Part shown: positions 1-8,687 of the stretch, one piece after another
Layout: every line of letters starts with the position of its first letter
Position numbering within the stretch: position 1 is the stretch's first letter
Source of the DNA: Ectothiorhodospiraceae bacterium
Lineage (GTDB): Bacteria; Pseudomonadota; Gammaproteobacteria; GCA-002705445; GCA-002716945
Direction: 5' to 3'
Length of the DNA stretch: 64,000 nucleotides
NCBI GenBank assembly: GCA_019651095.1
Contig: BOXR01000001.1
Coordinates: 96,405-160,404 of the forward strand
Position numbers and translations under genes: made by a program
Notes under the pieces: model-generated
The model's input: the letters and a program-made list of their open reading frames with translations, nothing else
Databases searched by the model: none
What the model was told of the DNA's origin: nothing

Positions 1-296
1 AGGAGATGCTAAGAATAGGTAATGAAGTAATTATTTCTTTCCCTAACATGGGGTATTGGAGATCAAGATTATATTTATTTTTCAGAGGTGAAATGCCAGT
101 AACAAGTGAGCTTCCATTCAGTTGGCATTCAACGCCTAATATTCATCTGTGCACGATAAGAGATTTTAAGAAGATGTGTATTTCAAATAACTTCCAGATT
201 ACTGAAGAAGTGATAAATAATGTAAATGGAAAAAATATTTCTTCAAGTTTATTAAATAATTTGATTGGCACTTCAGCGATTTTTAGAATCAAGTAG
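1..296 (+). CDS. metW: MetW-like methyltransferase, C-terminal fragment
   Basis: This is the end of a MetW-family protein, a SAM-dependent methyltransferase-like partner of homoserine O-acetyl/succinyltransferase (MetX) in methionine synthesis. The reading frame is open from the left edge (first whole codon at 3), so the N-terminus with the SAM-binding fold lies outside the window. Visible family hallmarks are 'VIISFPNMGYWRSRL', 'GEMPVTSELPFSW' and 'TPNIHLCTIRDF', which match the conserved C-terminal half. It ends eight bases inside the convergent TerB-like gene. metX would be expected immediately upstream, outside the window. Confidence 0.88.
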   Translation, partial: EMLRIGNEVIISFPNMGYWRSRLYLFFRGEMPVTSELPFSWHSTPNIHLCTIRDFKKMCISNNFQITEEVINNVNGKNISSSLLNNLIGTSAIFRIK

Positions 297-735
297 CTCT
301 ATCATTCTTAAGAGCAATGAAGTCCATGTGTTTAACGTAAATGAGATCAGCAACTTTGCGTATTGTAAAATCCTCATACTTATCTATTTTAGAGTCTGTA
401 AATGCGATGTCCCACATAAATCCAATGATCATGCATTTTTGTTCATAGTTGCATTCCTTATTAATTACTTCTGTCCAATCATAGAGTGAAGTCATTGAAT
501 CATGTTCTTTGTTACAGTACATGAATATACTATCAATTTTATCTTGAGGTATATTAAATTTTTTTTTAACTAAGTCTTTTATTTTATCTTGCTCTTGAAT
601 ATCAAAATCGTCATCACTTTTCGATACCTCTATCAGTAGTATACATGTAGCCATCTGCAACTGATCAATATCAGATGAATTATCATTCGATACTTCATCG
701 TTTAATTTAGGAAAAAGTTTATTGAGAAGCTTCAA
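289..735 (-). CDS. TerB-like (COG4103 type) protein
   Basis: A 148-residue soluble protein resembling the single-domain TerB-like family found in many Proteobacteria. It is predicted to be all-helical, with an acidic pattern around 'EVSKSDDDFDIQEQDKI' and again 'IAFTDSKIDKYEDF', the two repeated acidic helix motifs typical of TerB domains, which bind metal ions in related proteins. The N-terminus 'MKLLNKLFPKLN' is compatible with peripheral membrane contact. It lies two bases downstream of hspQ on the same strand, so the two are probably co-transcribed. The precise function of this family is unknown; tellurite resistance should not be assumed from the name. Confidence 0.7.
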   Translation of the reverse strand: MKLLNKLFPKLNDEVSNDNSSDIDQLQMATCILLIEVSKSDDDFDIQEQDKIKDLVKKKFNIPQDKIDSIFMYCNKEHDSMTSLYDWTEVINKECNYEQKCMIIGFMWDIAFTDSKIDKYEDFTIRKVADLIYVKHMDFIALKNDRAT

Positions 736-737
736 TA

Positions 738-1067
738 TTAATTGAATGTTTGTTTAAGTGAGTACTGACCACTATTATCATATTCATAGAAAAAAATATC
801 GACAAATGGGTGATCTACTGGATCTATATTATCATCAGTAGTTAAATTTGATTCTGCAACATAGGTTTCATTTCCTTGGCCATGAACTAAAACATGGTAC
901 CAAGGTTTATTTTTGTCTGGTTTGGACTTGGCAACAGAATCATACCATTCGTCTGTGCCCTGAAAATTTGGATCAGCGTCCACTATAACTCCTCTGTATT
1001 TAAACTTTGAATGATAAACTATCTGACCTAGACTGAATTTAGCATTTTTTGGGAGATAATCTGACAT
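738..1067 (-). CDS. hspQ: Heat shock protein HspQ (hemimethylated-DNA-binding YccV family)
   Basis: A 109-residue protein with the complete YccV/HspQ domain: 'FSLGQIVYHSKFKYRGVI', 'DADPNFQGTDEWYD' and 'PWYHVLVHG' are diagnostic, and the length is close to E. coli HspQ (105). HspQ modulates Lon protease specificity and DnaA stability in enterobacteria; that role here is inferred from the family. The ATG at 1065-1067 is preceded by a near-consensus promoter so close that the transcript may be leaderless (see separate entry). The TerB-like gene follows after two bases. Confidence 0.9.
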   Translation of the reverse strand: MSDYLPKNAKFSLGQIVYHSKFKYRGVIVDADPNFQGTDEWYDSVAKSKPDKNKPWYHVLVHGQGNETYVAESNLTTDDNIDPVDHPFVDIFFYEYDNSGQYSLKQTFN

Positions 1068-1073
1068 ATATAT

Positions 1074-1102
1074 ATTATATTGACTAAAACGGTATTTGGC
1101 AA
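1074..1102 (-). promoter_or_regulatory. Sigma-70-type promoter of hspQ
   Basis: Read on the minus strand: TTGCCA (1102-1097), a 17-base spacer, then a perfect TATAAT (1079-1074). Only six bases separate the -10 box from the hspQ ATG, so the expected transcription start coincides with the start codon. No Shine-Dalgarno sequence fits in that space. Confidence 0.65.
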
Positions 1103-1123
1103 TTTCTTAAGATAATTATATTT

Positions 1124-2655
1124 TTATTTATACAGAAATGTGATATTTACCCTACGATCTTTATAGTTATCTTTAAATTCAATTTTATCTGTTACATGAT
1201 AAAGTTTAGAATTAAATATCACAGCCCTATTAGATTTGTAAGGTATTTTCATAAAATCTGTATCTTTGACCTCATCTTTTATTTTATCTATAGACTCTAG
1301 GGAATTGAAATCTTTGAAAGATGCGTTATCACGCGGAGTTTTTTTCCAAATTATCATGCCCCCATTATCAGAATTCGTGTTCGCTGAATCATTTGTAATC
1401 CAAAAGTTCACGTTTACTCTTGCATCATCTGCATGAACACCAATTCCATCTCTATTTGCATCATATTTAAACGACCAAGCTTGTGATAAATAATAATTTA
1501 AGAAAATCTTTTTAAGTGACTTCTTGAGTTCGGTACTAAACTCTAATAATGCCTTATTTGCCATTCCCTTACCAAGAAAAGCGCCTATGTAGCCACGTGA
1601 ATATGGATATTTAAATATGTTTGCACACCTGAAAAATATACGGAGATCTTCTAAAAAATCTTTTGTGAGAAAATCGTCAATTACAACAATTTCTGGATCT
1701 GAAGAGATGTACATCATTTCAATTTCACTAAAGTTTAATTGTTGATTAATATAATTATTTCTGACTTTTGGCGGCTTGTTGTACTTGATCTTATGGAGAT
1801 CAGATATAAATCCATAATCTTCATCTTTATACTGATCTGATGATTTCAAATTTAATTTCTCAAGAGAATCATAAAAATCTTGAGTTATTTTCATATTTCT
1901 GATGCCATCTGCATCTGAATCAATATGCTTTATCTGTTCATACTCGTGTTTGATGAAAGTCCTTATTATATTTTTATTTGATATGGTCTTCATCGTTTCA
2001 ATAGTTGGCAAGGATTCAGAATACATTTTTTCAGATAATTTTGAATAACCGTAAAGACTCCTCTAGCTTGCCAATGTTGTAGTAGACAAGTGCAGATTTT
2101 GATACAGTAGCTTTGTCGTTACTTTTTGCTAAAATCTCTAAGTGCTTAATGAGCTTTTCATGATCACTCTCGTCAACTTTCTTAAATGAATTTTGCATAT
2201 AAAATATTGACAATATCACTATGTGATTTTTGTATGTTTAAATCTAATTCAATAGATTTTTCTAAAATATTAATTGCTTCTTTATATTTATTCTGTGACT
2301 TGTAACAGTTTGACAGATTAATATATGAGTTAGGAAAATTTTTATCTAGATCTATCGCTTCAAGAAGCATTTTCTCACACTCTGTGTAGGCTCTCAGGTT
2401 CCTCAATGCTATGGCATAATTATTTAATAATTCGCATGTTGGGGTTTGACGCTCGTATGCAATAGAGAAAAAATTAATAGATTGTGAGTACTTTTTATTT
2501 TGTGAGAGAATTGTTGCATGAAGATGATTGGCATCAAAGTCATTTTTATCATTTTTTAGTATTTCAAGATAAATATCATCTGCTGAATTTAAATCTCCAC
2601 CATGGTGATATTCTAGTGCTTTTTTCAGAAGTTGTTTTTTCTTTTCTTGTTTCAT
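1124..2655 (-). CDS. TPR protein with C-terminal 2-oxoglutarate/Fe(II) oxygenase-like domain (frame interrupted)
   Basis: Three consecutive minus-strand frames read as one protein of about 510 residues. The N-terminal part (2655 to about 2200) has tetratricopeptide repeats ('ANHLHATILSQNKKY', 'NSYINLSNCYKSQNKYKEA'). A short middle piece continues with another TPR ('ALVYYNIGKLEESLRLF'). The 300-residue C-terminal part contains an H-x-D pair in 'GIGVHADDARVNVNFWI', a distal His in 'LYHVTDKI' and an Arg in 'RRVNITF', the facial triad and co-substrate pattern of the dioxygenase fold. The frame changes lie near 2200 and at the six-T run 2026-2031; both look like single-base errors. The start is the ATG at 2655; upstream codons run into tRNA-Phe. 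Proteins of this layout are common in marine bacteria and have no assigned substrate. Confidence 0.65.
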
Positions 2656-2661
2656 ATTATG

Positions 2662-2734
2662 TGGCCAGGGACAGAATCGAACTGCCGACACGAGGATTTT
2701 CAGTCCACTGCTCTACCGACTGAGCTACCTGGCC
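2662..2734 (-). tRNA. tRNA-Phe (GAA)
   Basis: A 73-base cloverleaf on the minus strand: acceptor GGCCAGG pairing with CCTGGCC, D-arm 'GCTCAGTCGGTAGAGC', anticodon loop CTGAAAA with anticodon GAA, T-arm with 'GTTCGATTC', and discriminator A. The anticodon stem has a T-T mismatch. The genome does not encode the terminal CCA (the bases after the discriminator read CAT...). Confidence 0.93.
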
Positions 2735-2739
2735 AAGTA

Positions 2740-3006
2740 TTATTTTTCTGGAACAAAACCCTGTGGAGCTTGTGAACCATCGCCAAAGAAAAATTTTTCC
2801 ATTTCTTCCTCCAAAAATTTCCTTGCTTTTGGATCTACTGGAGTTAATCTCATCTCATTAATTAGCATAGTTTGGTGATTAACCCATAACTCCCAACCCT
2901 CTTTTGAAATATTTTCCTGAATCTTTTTTCCTATTTCACCAGGATATGGCAAATAGTCGAGGGCCTCAGCCTCTTTTTTCAACTTTTTGCACATAATTTT
3001 TTTCAT
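2740..3006 (-). CDS. yggX: Fe(2+)-trafficking / oxidative-damage protection protein YggX
   Basis: An 88-residue protein matching YggX: '[15 protein letters not shown]', '[18 protein letters not shown]' and '[13 protein letters not shown]' are conserved signatures, including the N-terminal Cys. YggX protects Fe-S clusters and may assist iron transfer. The start is taken at the ATG at 3004-3006, which gives the family length; a longer reading would lie entirely inside mutY. It overlaps the 3' end of mutY by 41 bases, the usual mutY-yggX arrangement in gammaproteobacteria, which fits because MutY carries a 4Fe-4S cluster. tRNA-Phe starts just downstream. Confidence 0.92.
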   Translation of the reverse strand: MKKIMCKKLKKEAEALDYLPYPGEIGKKIQENISKEGWELWVNHQTMLINEMRLTPVDPKARKFLEEEMEKFFFGDGSQAPQGFVPEK

Positions 3007-4027
3007 ATTCAGACCTATATACCTTAATAGCTTTATCAAAATACTTGGGTATACCAACATTTATTTTTGCTAAATTATACCAATTCTCTGTTGATAAACT
3101 AACATTTTTATTGTTTTTCAAAAAATAAACATAATTTGTTATCTTTATGTCTTTGTTGGTGACTCGATGGCTAATTTCAAATTTATTTTTTATTTTTGCA
3201 GCAGATATTCTCTTTTTTTTCAACCATGAATTCATCTTCATCGCTGAATAGAAAAAAGGTCCGGAATAAAGATTCTCCCAGAGCATGCCTGACTCAATCT
3301 TCTCTAAATACACCTCGTCTAGAGAATTTATAACAGTGAGCAGATACATATTAATTTTTTTAACATTTTTTTTACTTTTAGATATTTTTTGTACATCCTC
3401 AGTATAGAGACAATTCAGTTCTCCTAGTGGACACATACTACAATTTGGTTTTGAGCGCGTGCAAACTAATGATCCTAGATCCATCATTGCTTGTATAAAC
3501 TGTGATGTCTTTTTCAATGGTGTTACAAATATTGATTTTTCCCAAAGAATTTTTTCAGTCTTTGAATTATTTTCATAGGAAATATTAAAATATCTCCTTA
3601 AAATTCTTTTCACATTACCATCAAGTATCGCCCTATGAGAATAACCTGAGAATGTAGATATGGCTGAGGCCGTTGTTCTGCCAATTCCAGGAAGAGATAA
3701 AATAGCCTCATAGTCTTTTGGAAACTTATTATCATACTTCTTGGAAATTATTTGAGCAGCAAGATAAATGTTTTTTATCCTCCTATAATAACCAAGGCCA
3801 CTCCATAGTAACATTAGATCATCTAAACTTGCTTGTGACAGACTCTGCAAATCAGGGTAAGTATCAACGAATTTATTATAGTATGGGATAACAGTTGCAA
3901 CTTGTGTTTGTTGTAACATGATTTCTGATATCCATATCTTATAAGGATCTTTGACTTTCCACGGAAGTTTCTTTCTTCCGTTCGTCTCATACCACCGCAA
4001 TATGCTCTCTGAGAATTCAGTACTCAT
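2966..4027 (-). CDS. mutY: Adenine DNA glycosylase MutY
   Basis: A 353-residue A/G-specific adenine glycosylase that removes A opposite 8-oxoguanine. The catalytic Glu lies in '[17 protein letters not shown]' (about residue 35), the helix-hairpin-helix 'LPGIGRTTA' at about 112-120, and the catalytic Asp in 'AILDGNVKR' (about 136). Four cysteines for the 4Fe-4S cluster are at about 189, 196, 199 and 206 (the last spacer is one residue longer than in E. coli). The C-terminal NUDIX-like 8-oxoG-recognition domain follows. It sits between the AsmA-like gene (2-base gap) and yggX. Confidence 0.95.
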   Translation of the reverse strand: MSTEFSESILRWYETNGRKKLPWKVKDPYKIWISEIMLQQTQVATVIPYYNKFVDTYPDLQSLSQASLDDLMLLWSGLGYYRRIKNIYLAAQIISKKYDNKFPKDYEAILSLPGIGRTTASAISTFSGYSHRAILDGNVKRILRRYFNISYENNSKTEKILWEKSIFVTPLKKTSQFIQAMMDLGSLVCTRSKPNCSMCPLGELNCLYTEDVQKISKSKKNVKKINMYLLTVINSLDEVYLEKIESGMLWENLYSGPFFYSAMKMNSWLKKKRISAAKIKNKFEISHRVTNKDIKITNYVYFLKNNKNVSLSTENWYNLAKINVGIPKYFDKAIKVYRSEYEKNYVQKVEKRG

Positions 4028-4029
4028 CC

Positions 4030-4827
4030 TTAGAAAGGAAGTTTTATGTTTATGTCTGATTCAATCTTGTCTTTTATTTTGTCTTTGATTGATTCAATTG
4101 CTTTATTTTTAATTTCCTGTTGGATTTTTTGGGTAATAACATCAGATATTTTTACATCTATCTCGGGTCTTTTAAAATTACCTGAGATGAGAATTGGCAC
4201 TTCCGTATTTGCAAGATATGTAGGATAGTACTCTCCAAACTTCTCCTTAGTAACAGTATCGTCAGCGATAGTTGAGATTGCTGATATGCTCAGTGATTCA
4301 TTATCTGGAATAATTTTTCCAAATCCATCTGCTTGTAGAAGCTCCGTTCGGATTCTAATATCATCTACTTGTAACATACCATCTGAGTACTTACCTCTAG
4401 CATCGATGGATTTAATATTTGAATAAGATTTGTTTTTTATTGAGTATCTTTTCCCAGATAATAGGCTATACGTTTGTATGATTGTCTCATCTACATTAAC
4501 ACCGTAAAGTTTTGAATCGATTAAACTAACAGAATTAATATCAAATTTACCCTGCAAGACCTGAGAAAAAGAAACTTCTGCAATAAAAATATCTGATTCC
4601 AAGACTAAAACATCATTTTTTCGTACTGATAAAAGCTGTGCTTTTATTATGGTGTTGGTTCCTAAATCAAGCTCTAGATCACCTGATATTCTGAGTTCTG
4701 TATTACTTTTTTCCGAAATTATATCCTCAAGCTCAGATTTATAATTATTTATGTCAAATATGAATACAAAATAGACATATATTCCCAATATAATAAATAG
4801 AACCGCGAATGTTATCTTTTTAAGCAC
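4030..4827 (-). CDS. AsmA-family inner-membrane protein
   Basis: A protein of about 265 residues with one N-terminal transmembrane anchor ('ITFAVLFIILGIYVYFVF') followed by a periplasmic beta-rich region typical of AsmA proteins ('GDLELDLGTNTIIKAQLLSV', 'VEVSFSQVLQGKFDINSVSL'-like pattern, 'ADGFGKIIPDN'). It is much shorter than E. coli AsmA (617). AsmA-like proteins are linked to lipid transport and outer-membrane biogenesis. I place the start at the GTG at 4825-4827 because a GAGGT Shine-Dalgarno lies four bases upstream; the longer ATG reading begins well inside moaC. It overlaps moaC by eight bases. Confidence 0.7.
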   Translation of the reverse strand: MLKKITFAVLFIILGIYVYFVFIFDINNYKSELEDIISEKSNTELRISGDLELDLGTNTIIKAQLLSVRKNDVLVLESDIFIAEVSFSQVLQGKFDINSVSLIDSKLYGVNVDETIIQTYSLLSGKRYSIKNKSYSNIKSIDARGKYSDGMLQVDDIRIRTELLQADGFGKIIPDNESLSISAISTIADDTVTKEKFGEYYPTYLANTEVPILISGNFKRPEIDVKISDVITQKIQQEIKNKAIESIKDKIKDKIESDINIKLPF

Positions 4828-5302
4828 TATTACCTCTAATATAATTCCCTGACTTCCCACCAGTTTTTGATAATAATCTGACTTTATTTATTTCCATGCC
4901 CCTGTCAAGATATTTGCACATATCATAAATAGTCATCAGTGATATCTGGACAGCTACCATAGCCTCAATTTCAACTCCCGTTTTACCCTCGGACTTTACT
5001 TGTGCAATAGAGAGGATTTCGTTAGTATTTTCATCAAATTCAAAGTCGATGTCTACAGAATTTAAACTCACATTGTGCGCAAGTGGGATTAAGTTAGATG
5101 TTTGTTTGGCGGCATGTATGCCTGCAAGTCTTGCAGCATTTAATACATCCCCTTTTTTGTTGTTCAATTTCACAACAGATGATAGTGCCTCATCATTGAG
5201 AGTTATAGTACCAGAAGCCCTCGCGACTCTGGTCGTGATCTTCTTATCACTCACGTCAATCATGTGAAGATTTCCAGATTCATTAATATGATTATTACTC
5301 AT
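4820..5302 (-). CDS. moaC: Cyclic pyranopterin monophosphate synthase MoaC
   Basis: A 160-residue MoaC, which rearranges 3',8-cyclo-GTP to cyclic pyranopterin monophosphate in molybdenum cofactor synthesis. Signatures are 'HMIDVSDKKITTRVARASG', 'AARLAGIHAAKQTSNLIPLA', 'GVEIEAMVA' and 'YDMCKYLDRGMEI', with Lys and Asp of the active site present. 'IPLAH' replaces the more usual 'IPLCH', removing a common but non-catalytic Cys. No other moa gene is adjacent. It is divergent from rdgB across a 57-base gap that must hold both promoters. Confidence 0.94.
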   Translation of the reverse strand: MSNNHINESGNLHMIDVSDKKITTRVARASGTITLNDEALSSVVKLNNKKGDVLNAARLAGIHAAKQTSNLIPLAHNVSLNSVDIDFEFDENTNEILSIAQVKSEGKTGVEIEAMVAVQISLMTIYDMCKYLDRGMEINKVRLLSKTGGKSGNYIRGNSA

Positions 5303-5359
5303 TGTTTGCCAACCTAAATAGACTAGAATAGTATATCAAATATATCTCTTTATAGTTTT

Positions 5360-5962
5360 ATGAAAATATTTTTAGCAACAAAAAATCCAGGGAAAATATC
5401 AGAATTTAAGGAAATCCTGTCAGGATTGAGTGTTGATTTAATAACGTGTAATGACTTGGAAATTCCTGATGTCGAGGAAACTGGCTCTACGTTTGTTGAA
5501 AATGCGATTCTTAAAGCGAGAAGTGCTTCAGAAACTACAAAACTTCCGTCTATTGCTGATGATTCAGGTATTGAAGTAGATTTCTTAAAAGGACGTCCAG
5601 GTGTTTGGTCAGCGAGATATGCTGGTATAGATGCTACAAATGATGAAAATAATTTAAAACTACTTAGCGAGCTTCAAGGGGTAGCTGAAAATGAAAGGGG
5701 GGCGTGTTACAGATGTGTAATTGTCTTCATGAGGTTTCACAATGACCCATTTCCATTTATTGCACAGGATTCATGGAGAGGTTCGATCTTAGAGTATCAG
5801 AAAGGCTCTAATGGCTTTGGTTATGATCCTTTATTCTATTTGCCAAACAAAGGGATGACGGCAGCAGAATTAGATTCTAAAGAAAAACATAAAATAAGTC
5901 ATCGAGGTAAAGCTCTAAAAAAATTCAATCATTTTTTCACAAGTTATGTTCAGACCAATTAA
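5360..5962 (+). CDS. rdgB: XTP/dITP pyrophosphatase RdgB (HAM1)
   Basis: A 200-residue house-cleaning nucleotide hydrolase that removes dITP/XTP from the pool. Conserved blocks are 'LATKNPGKISEFKEIL' at the N-terminus, 'ADDSGIEVDFLKGRPGVWSARYAG' with the metal-binding acidic residues, 'GSNGFGYDPLFYLP', and 'ISHRGKALKKF' near the C-terminus. The length is typical. The gene overlaps the following M48 protease gene by 17 bases, so translation is probably coupled. Confidence 0.95.
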   Translation: MKIFLATKNPGKISEFKEILSGLSVDLITCNDLEIPDVEETGSTFVENAILKARSASETTKLPSIADDSGIEVDFLKGRPGVWSARYAGIDATNDENNLKLLSELQGVAENERGACYRCVIVFMRFHNDPFPFIAQDSWRGSILEYQKGSNGFGYDPLFYLPNKGMTAAELDSKEKHKISHRGKALKKFNHFFTSYVQTN

Positions 5963-7428
5963 TATAAAATTAGCTCTATTGTTTTTTACTGTAATGATCT
6001 CATCATGCGCCAAGAATCCGGTTTCAGGAATGCCTGATTTTGTGACTATAACTGAACAACAAGAAATTGAAATGGGAAGGGCTTATCATAAAGAAATTTT
6101 AAAAAACTCTAAGATTTTAAAAAATAAAGAGTTAAATAAATATTATGTTGAGCTAGGTGAAAAAATTGCAAAAGCAAGTCATCGGCCTAACTTAGATTGG
6201 AAATTTACTATAATCGATGATCCTACGATGAATGCATTTGCTACTCCAGGTGGTTATGTGTATTTTTATAGGGGTTTTACTGGCACATTTTAATTCAGAG
6301 GCTGAATTCGCTGGAGTATTAAGTCATGAAATAGCCCATATTACTGCAAGACATGCTGTCAGAGGAATGAGTACTGCCCAAGTTACAAATCTACTGATTG
6401 GTCTTGCAGCATCGAAAGTTCCTGGAGGATCACTATCTAATAGTGGTTTTAATCTTCTTAATGTAATAGTAAACAAAGGCTATAGTAGAAAATACGAATC
6501 TGAAGCTGATGATATTGCAAAAGAATATCTTGGACGGAACGGATATAATCAAAATGCCATGGCAGACTTTCTTGAAACAATGAAGAGTGCTGATGAGCTT
6601 GAAAATGAAATTGCTAAAAAAGAAGGAAGGCCTGCTAGTGGTGGTTACCACGGTATTTTCTCAACCCATCCATCGACGGAAAATAGGATAGAGGCAATGA
6701 AAGGAACAGCAAGCGTATCTGGAGAGAAAAATAGAGAGGAATTTCTTAAGATGATTGATGGTCTCCCATACGGAACAAGTGATGATGAGGGCTATGTTAG
6801 GTATAATGTTTTTTATCATCCTTTTTTTGCTATTAAGTTTACCTTTCCTGAAGGTTGGGATTTAGATAATTTACCTGATAGGCTGATTATAAGAAAGAAT
6901 AATTCTGAAGTTACAATGATTTCGGATAACCTTTTAAGAGATGATATAGAGAATGGACTAACACCGAAAGATTATCTAGATCAAAATATAGATAAGACGT
7001 CATTTTTGGCTCGCAACACGCTCCTAGAACAAAAAAATATCAATAACGCTTTACCTGGCTATACATATCTATATGAAACTAAATCATTGTCAGAAAAATC
7101 TTATACCAGATATACGGTATTTTTTGACATAGATGATAATGATAAAAGACCTAAGGCATGGATTTTTATTAAAAAGTTTAATGAGTTAAATGATGACAAT
7201 CAGCTAAAAATAATTGATGAAACATTCGCAAAAATGACGAAAGATGAAATTGCAAAGGCAAAAGGTCTACGAATCAAGGTTATTAGATTTAGGAGTGGGA
7301 TGTCATATAATGACCTGGCTAATAACAGTCCACTTGGTAGATATGCAGAAGGAAAATTGAGACTATTGAATGGACACTATCCTGTTGGGGAACCAAAGGT
7401 TGGTGACTTAATAAAAATTGTGGAGTAA
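5946..7428 (+). CDS. M48-family periplasmic metalloprotease lipoprotein (frame interrupted)
   Basis: The first frame has a lipoprotein signal peptide ('LALLFFTVMISSCAKNP', lipobox Cys) and runs to 'NAFATPGGYVYFYRG'. After a one-base excess in the GGGGTTTT run at 6271-6278 the second frame continues directly with 'LLAHFNSEAEFAGVLSHEIAHITARHAV'. That contains HExxH and is followed by 'ESEADDIA' (third zinc ligand) and 'STHPSTENRI'. The C-terminal region has a LysM-like stretch after residue ~400 ('YNDLANNSPLGRYAEGKLRLLNG'). BepA/LoiP-type proteases of this family maintain outer-membrane assembly. The total length is about 490 residues. The frame break is probably a sequencing error. Confidence 0.82.
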
Positions 7429-7430
7429 CA

Positions 7431-8687
7431 ATGAAGGGAAATATTTTTTATGCGCAATCAGGTGGAGTAACACCAGTTATTAATGCAACTGCTTTTGGTC
7501 TGATAGAGCAGTTCTTTAAGAATAAAAAGTATTTTGGTAAATTTTATGCTGGCAAGAATGGAATATTAGGTGCCTTAAATGAAGAACTCATAGATATATC
7601 ATCTGAAAAAAAATCAGAGCTTAAATTGTTAAAGCAAACTCCAGGAGGTGCATTTGGTTCATGTAGATTAAAACTTAAGGACTATATTAAATCAGGTAGA
7701 CAATTTCAGAGAATATATGAGGTTTTCAAAGCACATGATATTAGATACTTTTTTTATAATGGTGGGGGAGATTCTCAAGATACAACTAATAAAATAAGCA
7801 AGTTTTTTAAAACAAAAGATTATCCTATTACATGTATAGGCTTGCCTAAAACAATAGATAATGACTTACCAATAACCTACTGTTGTCCTGGTTATGGATC
7901 AGTAGCAAAATATATTGCTACGTCAACATTAGAGGCTTCGCTTGATGTAAAATCGATGTCAGAGACATCTACAAAGGTGTTCATTTTGGAGGTCATGGGT
8001 CGTCATGCTGGTTGGTTAGCAGCATCTGCTGGTATCATTAAGATGAACGCAGGAGATCCACCTCATCTTATTCTTTTTCCTGAGATTGAGTTTAAACAAA
8101 GCGATTTTCTAAAAAAAGTGAAAGATGCAATTGATAAGTATGGATATTGTGTAATAGTAGCGTCAGAGGGGATCAAAAGTAAGAATAAATTTATCAGTGA
8201 TAGTGGACTAAAAGATAGTTTCGGTCATGCGCAGTTAGGTGGTGTAGCTCCTGTATTATCTAACATAGTAACGTCCAAGCTTAATGTTAAAGTACATTGG
8301 GCAGTTTCAGACTATCTTCAAAGATCTGCTAGACACATAGCCTCTAAGATTGATGTAGAACAAGCATATACACTAGGTAGAAGTGGAATAGAATATGCCA
8401 AAAAAAATATTAGTGATGTAATGTTAACAATAGAGAGGATTGCTGATAAAAGTAAGTTTAAATGGAAAGTTAGTCATGCTCCACTCGATAAAGTTGCAAA
8501 CTTAGAAAAAATGCTTCCAAAGAACTTTATCAAATCAAATGGCTATGAAATTACGAAGTCATGTATGAGTTACATAACAGATCTTACTCAAGGTGAAGAT
8601 TATCCAACATATGCCGTTGGAGCTCCAAGATATGCTAATTTAAATTGTAAAACTATAAAGAAAAAGCTGAAAAAGTTTAATTTATAA
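7431..8687 (+). CDS. pfp: Pyrophosphate-dependent 6-phosphofructokinase
   Basis: A 418-residue PfkA-superfamily enzyme interconverting fructose 6-phosphate and fructose 1,6-bisphosphate. It has 'YAQSGGVTPVIN' at the N-terminus, 'NGGGDSQDT' at about 110-117, 'LPKTIDNDLP' at about 138-147, 'EVMGRHAGW' and 'HAQLGGVAP'. The Asp in GGGDS and the Lys in PKTIDND are the two positions that distinguish PPi-using from ATP-using enzymes, so PPi is the likely phosphoryl donor and the reaction would be reversible. It starts two bases after the M48 gene and overlaps hemH by six bases at the 3' end. Confidence 0.88.
   Translation: MKGNIFYAQSGGVTPVINATAFGLIEQFFKNKKYFGKFYAGKNGILGALNEELIDISSEKKSELKLLKQTPGGAFGSCRLKLKDYIKSGRQFQRIYEVFKAHDIRYFFYNGGGDSQDTTNKISKFFKTKDYPITCIGLPKTIDNDLPITYCCPGYGSVAKYIATSTLEASLDVKSMSETSTKVFILEVMGRHAGWLAASAGIIKMNAGDPPHLILFPEIEFKQSDFLKKVKDAIDKYGYCVIVASEGIKSKNKFISDSGLKDSFGHAQLGGVAPVLSNIVTSKLNVKVHWAVSDYLQRSARHIASKIDVEQAYTLGRSGIEYAKKNISDVMLTIERIADKSKFKWKVSHAPLDKVANLEKMLPKNFIKSNGYEITKSCMSYITDLTQGEDYPTYAVGAPRYANLNCKTIKKKLKKFNL

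Noticed and set aside
289-735. Tellurite-resistance island
   Set aside because: Only a single TerB-like gene is present; terA, terC, terD and terZ are absent.
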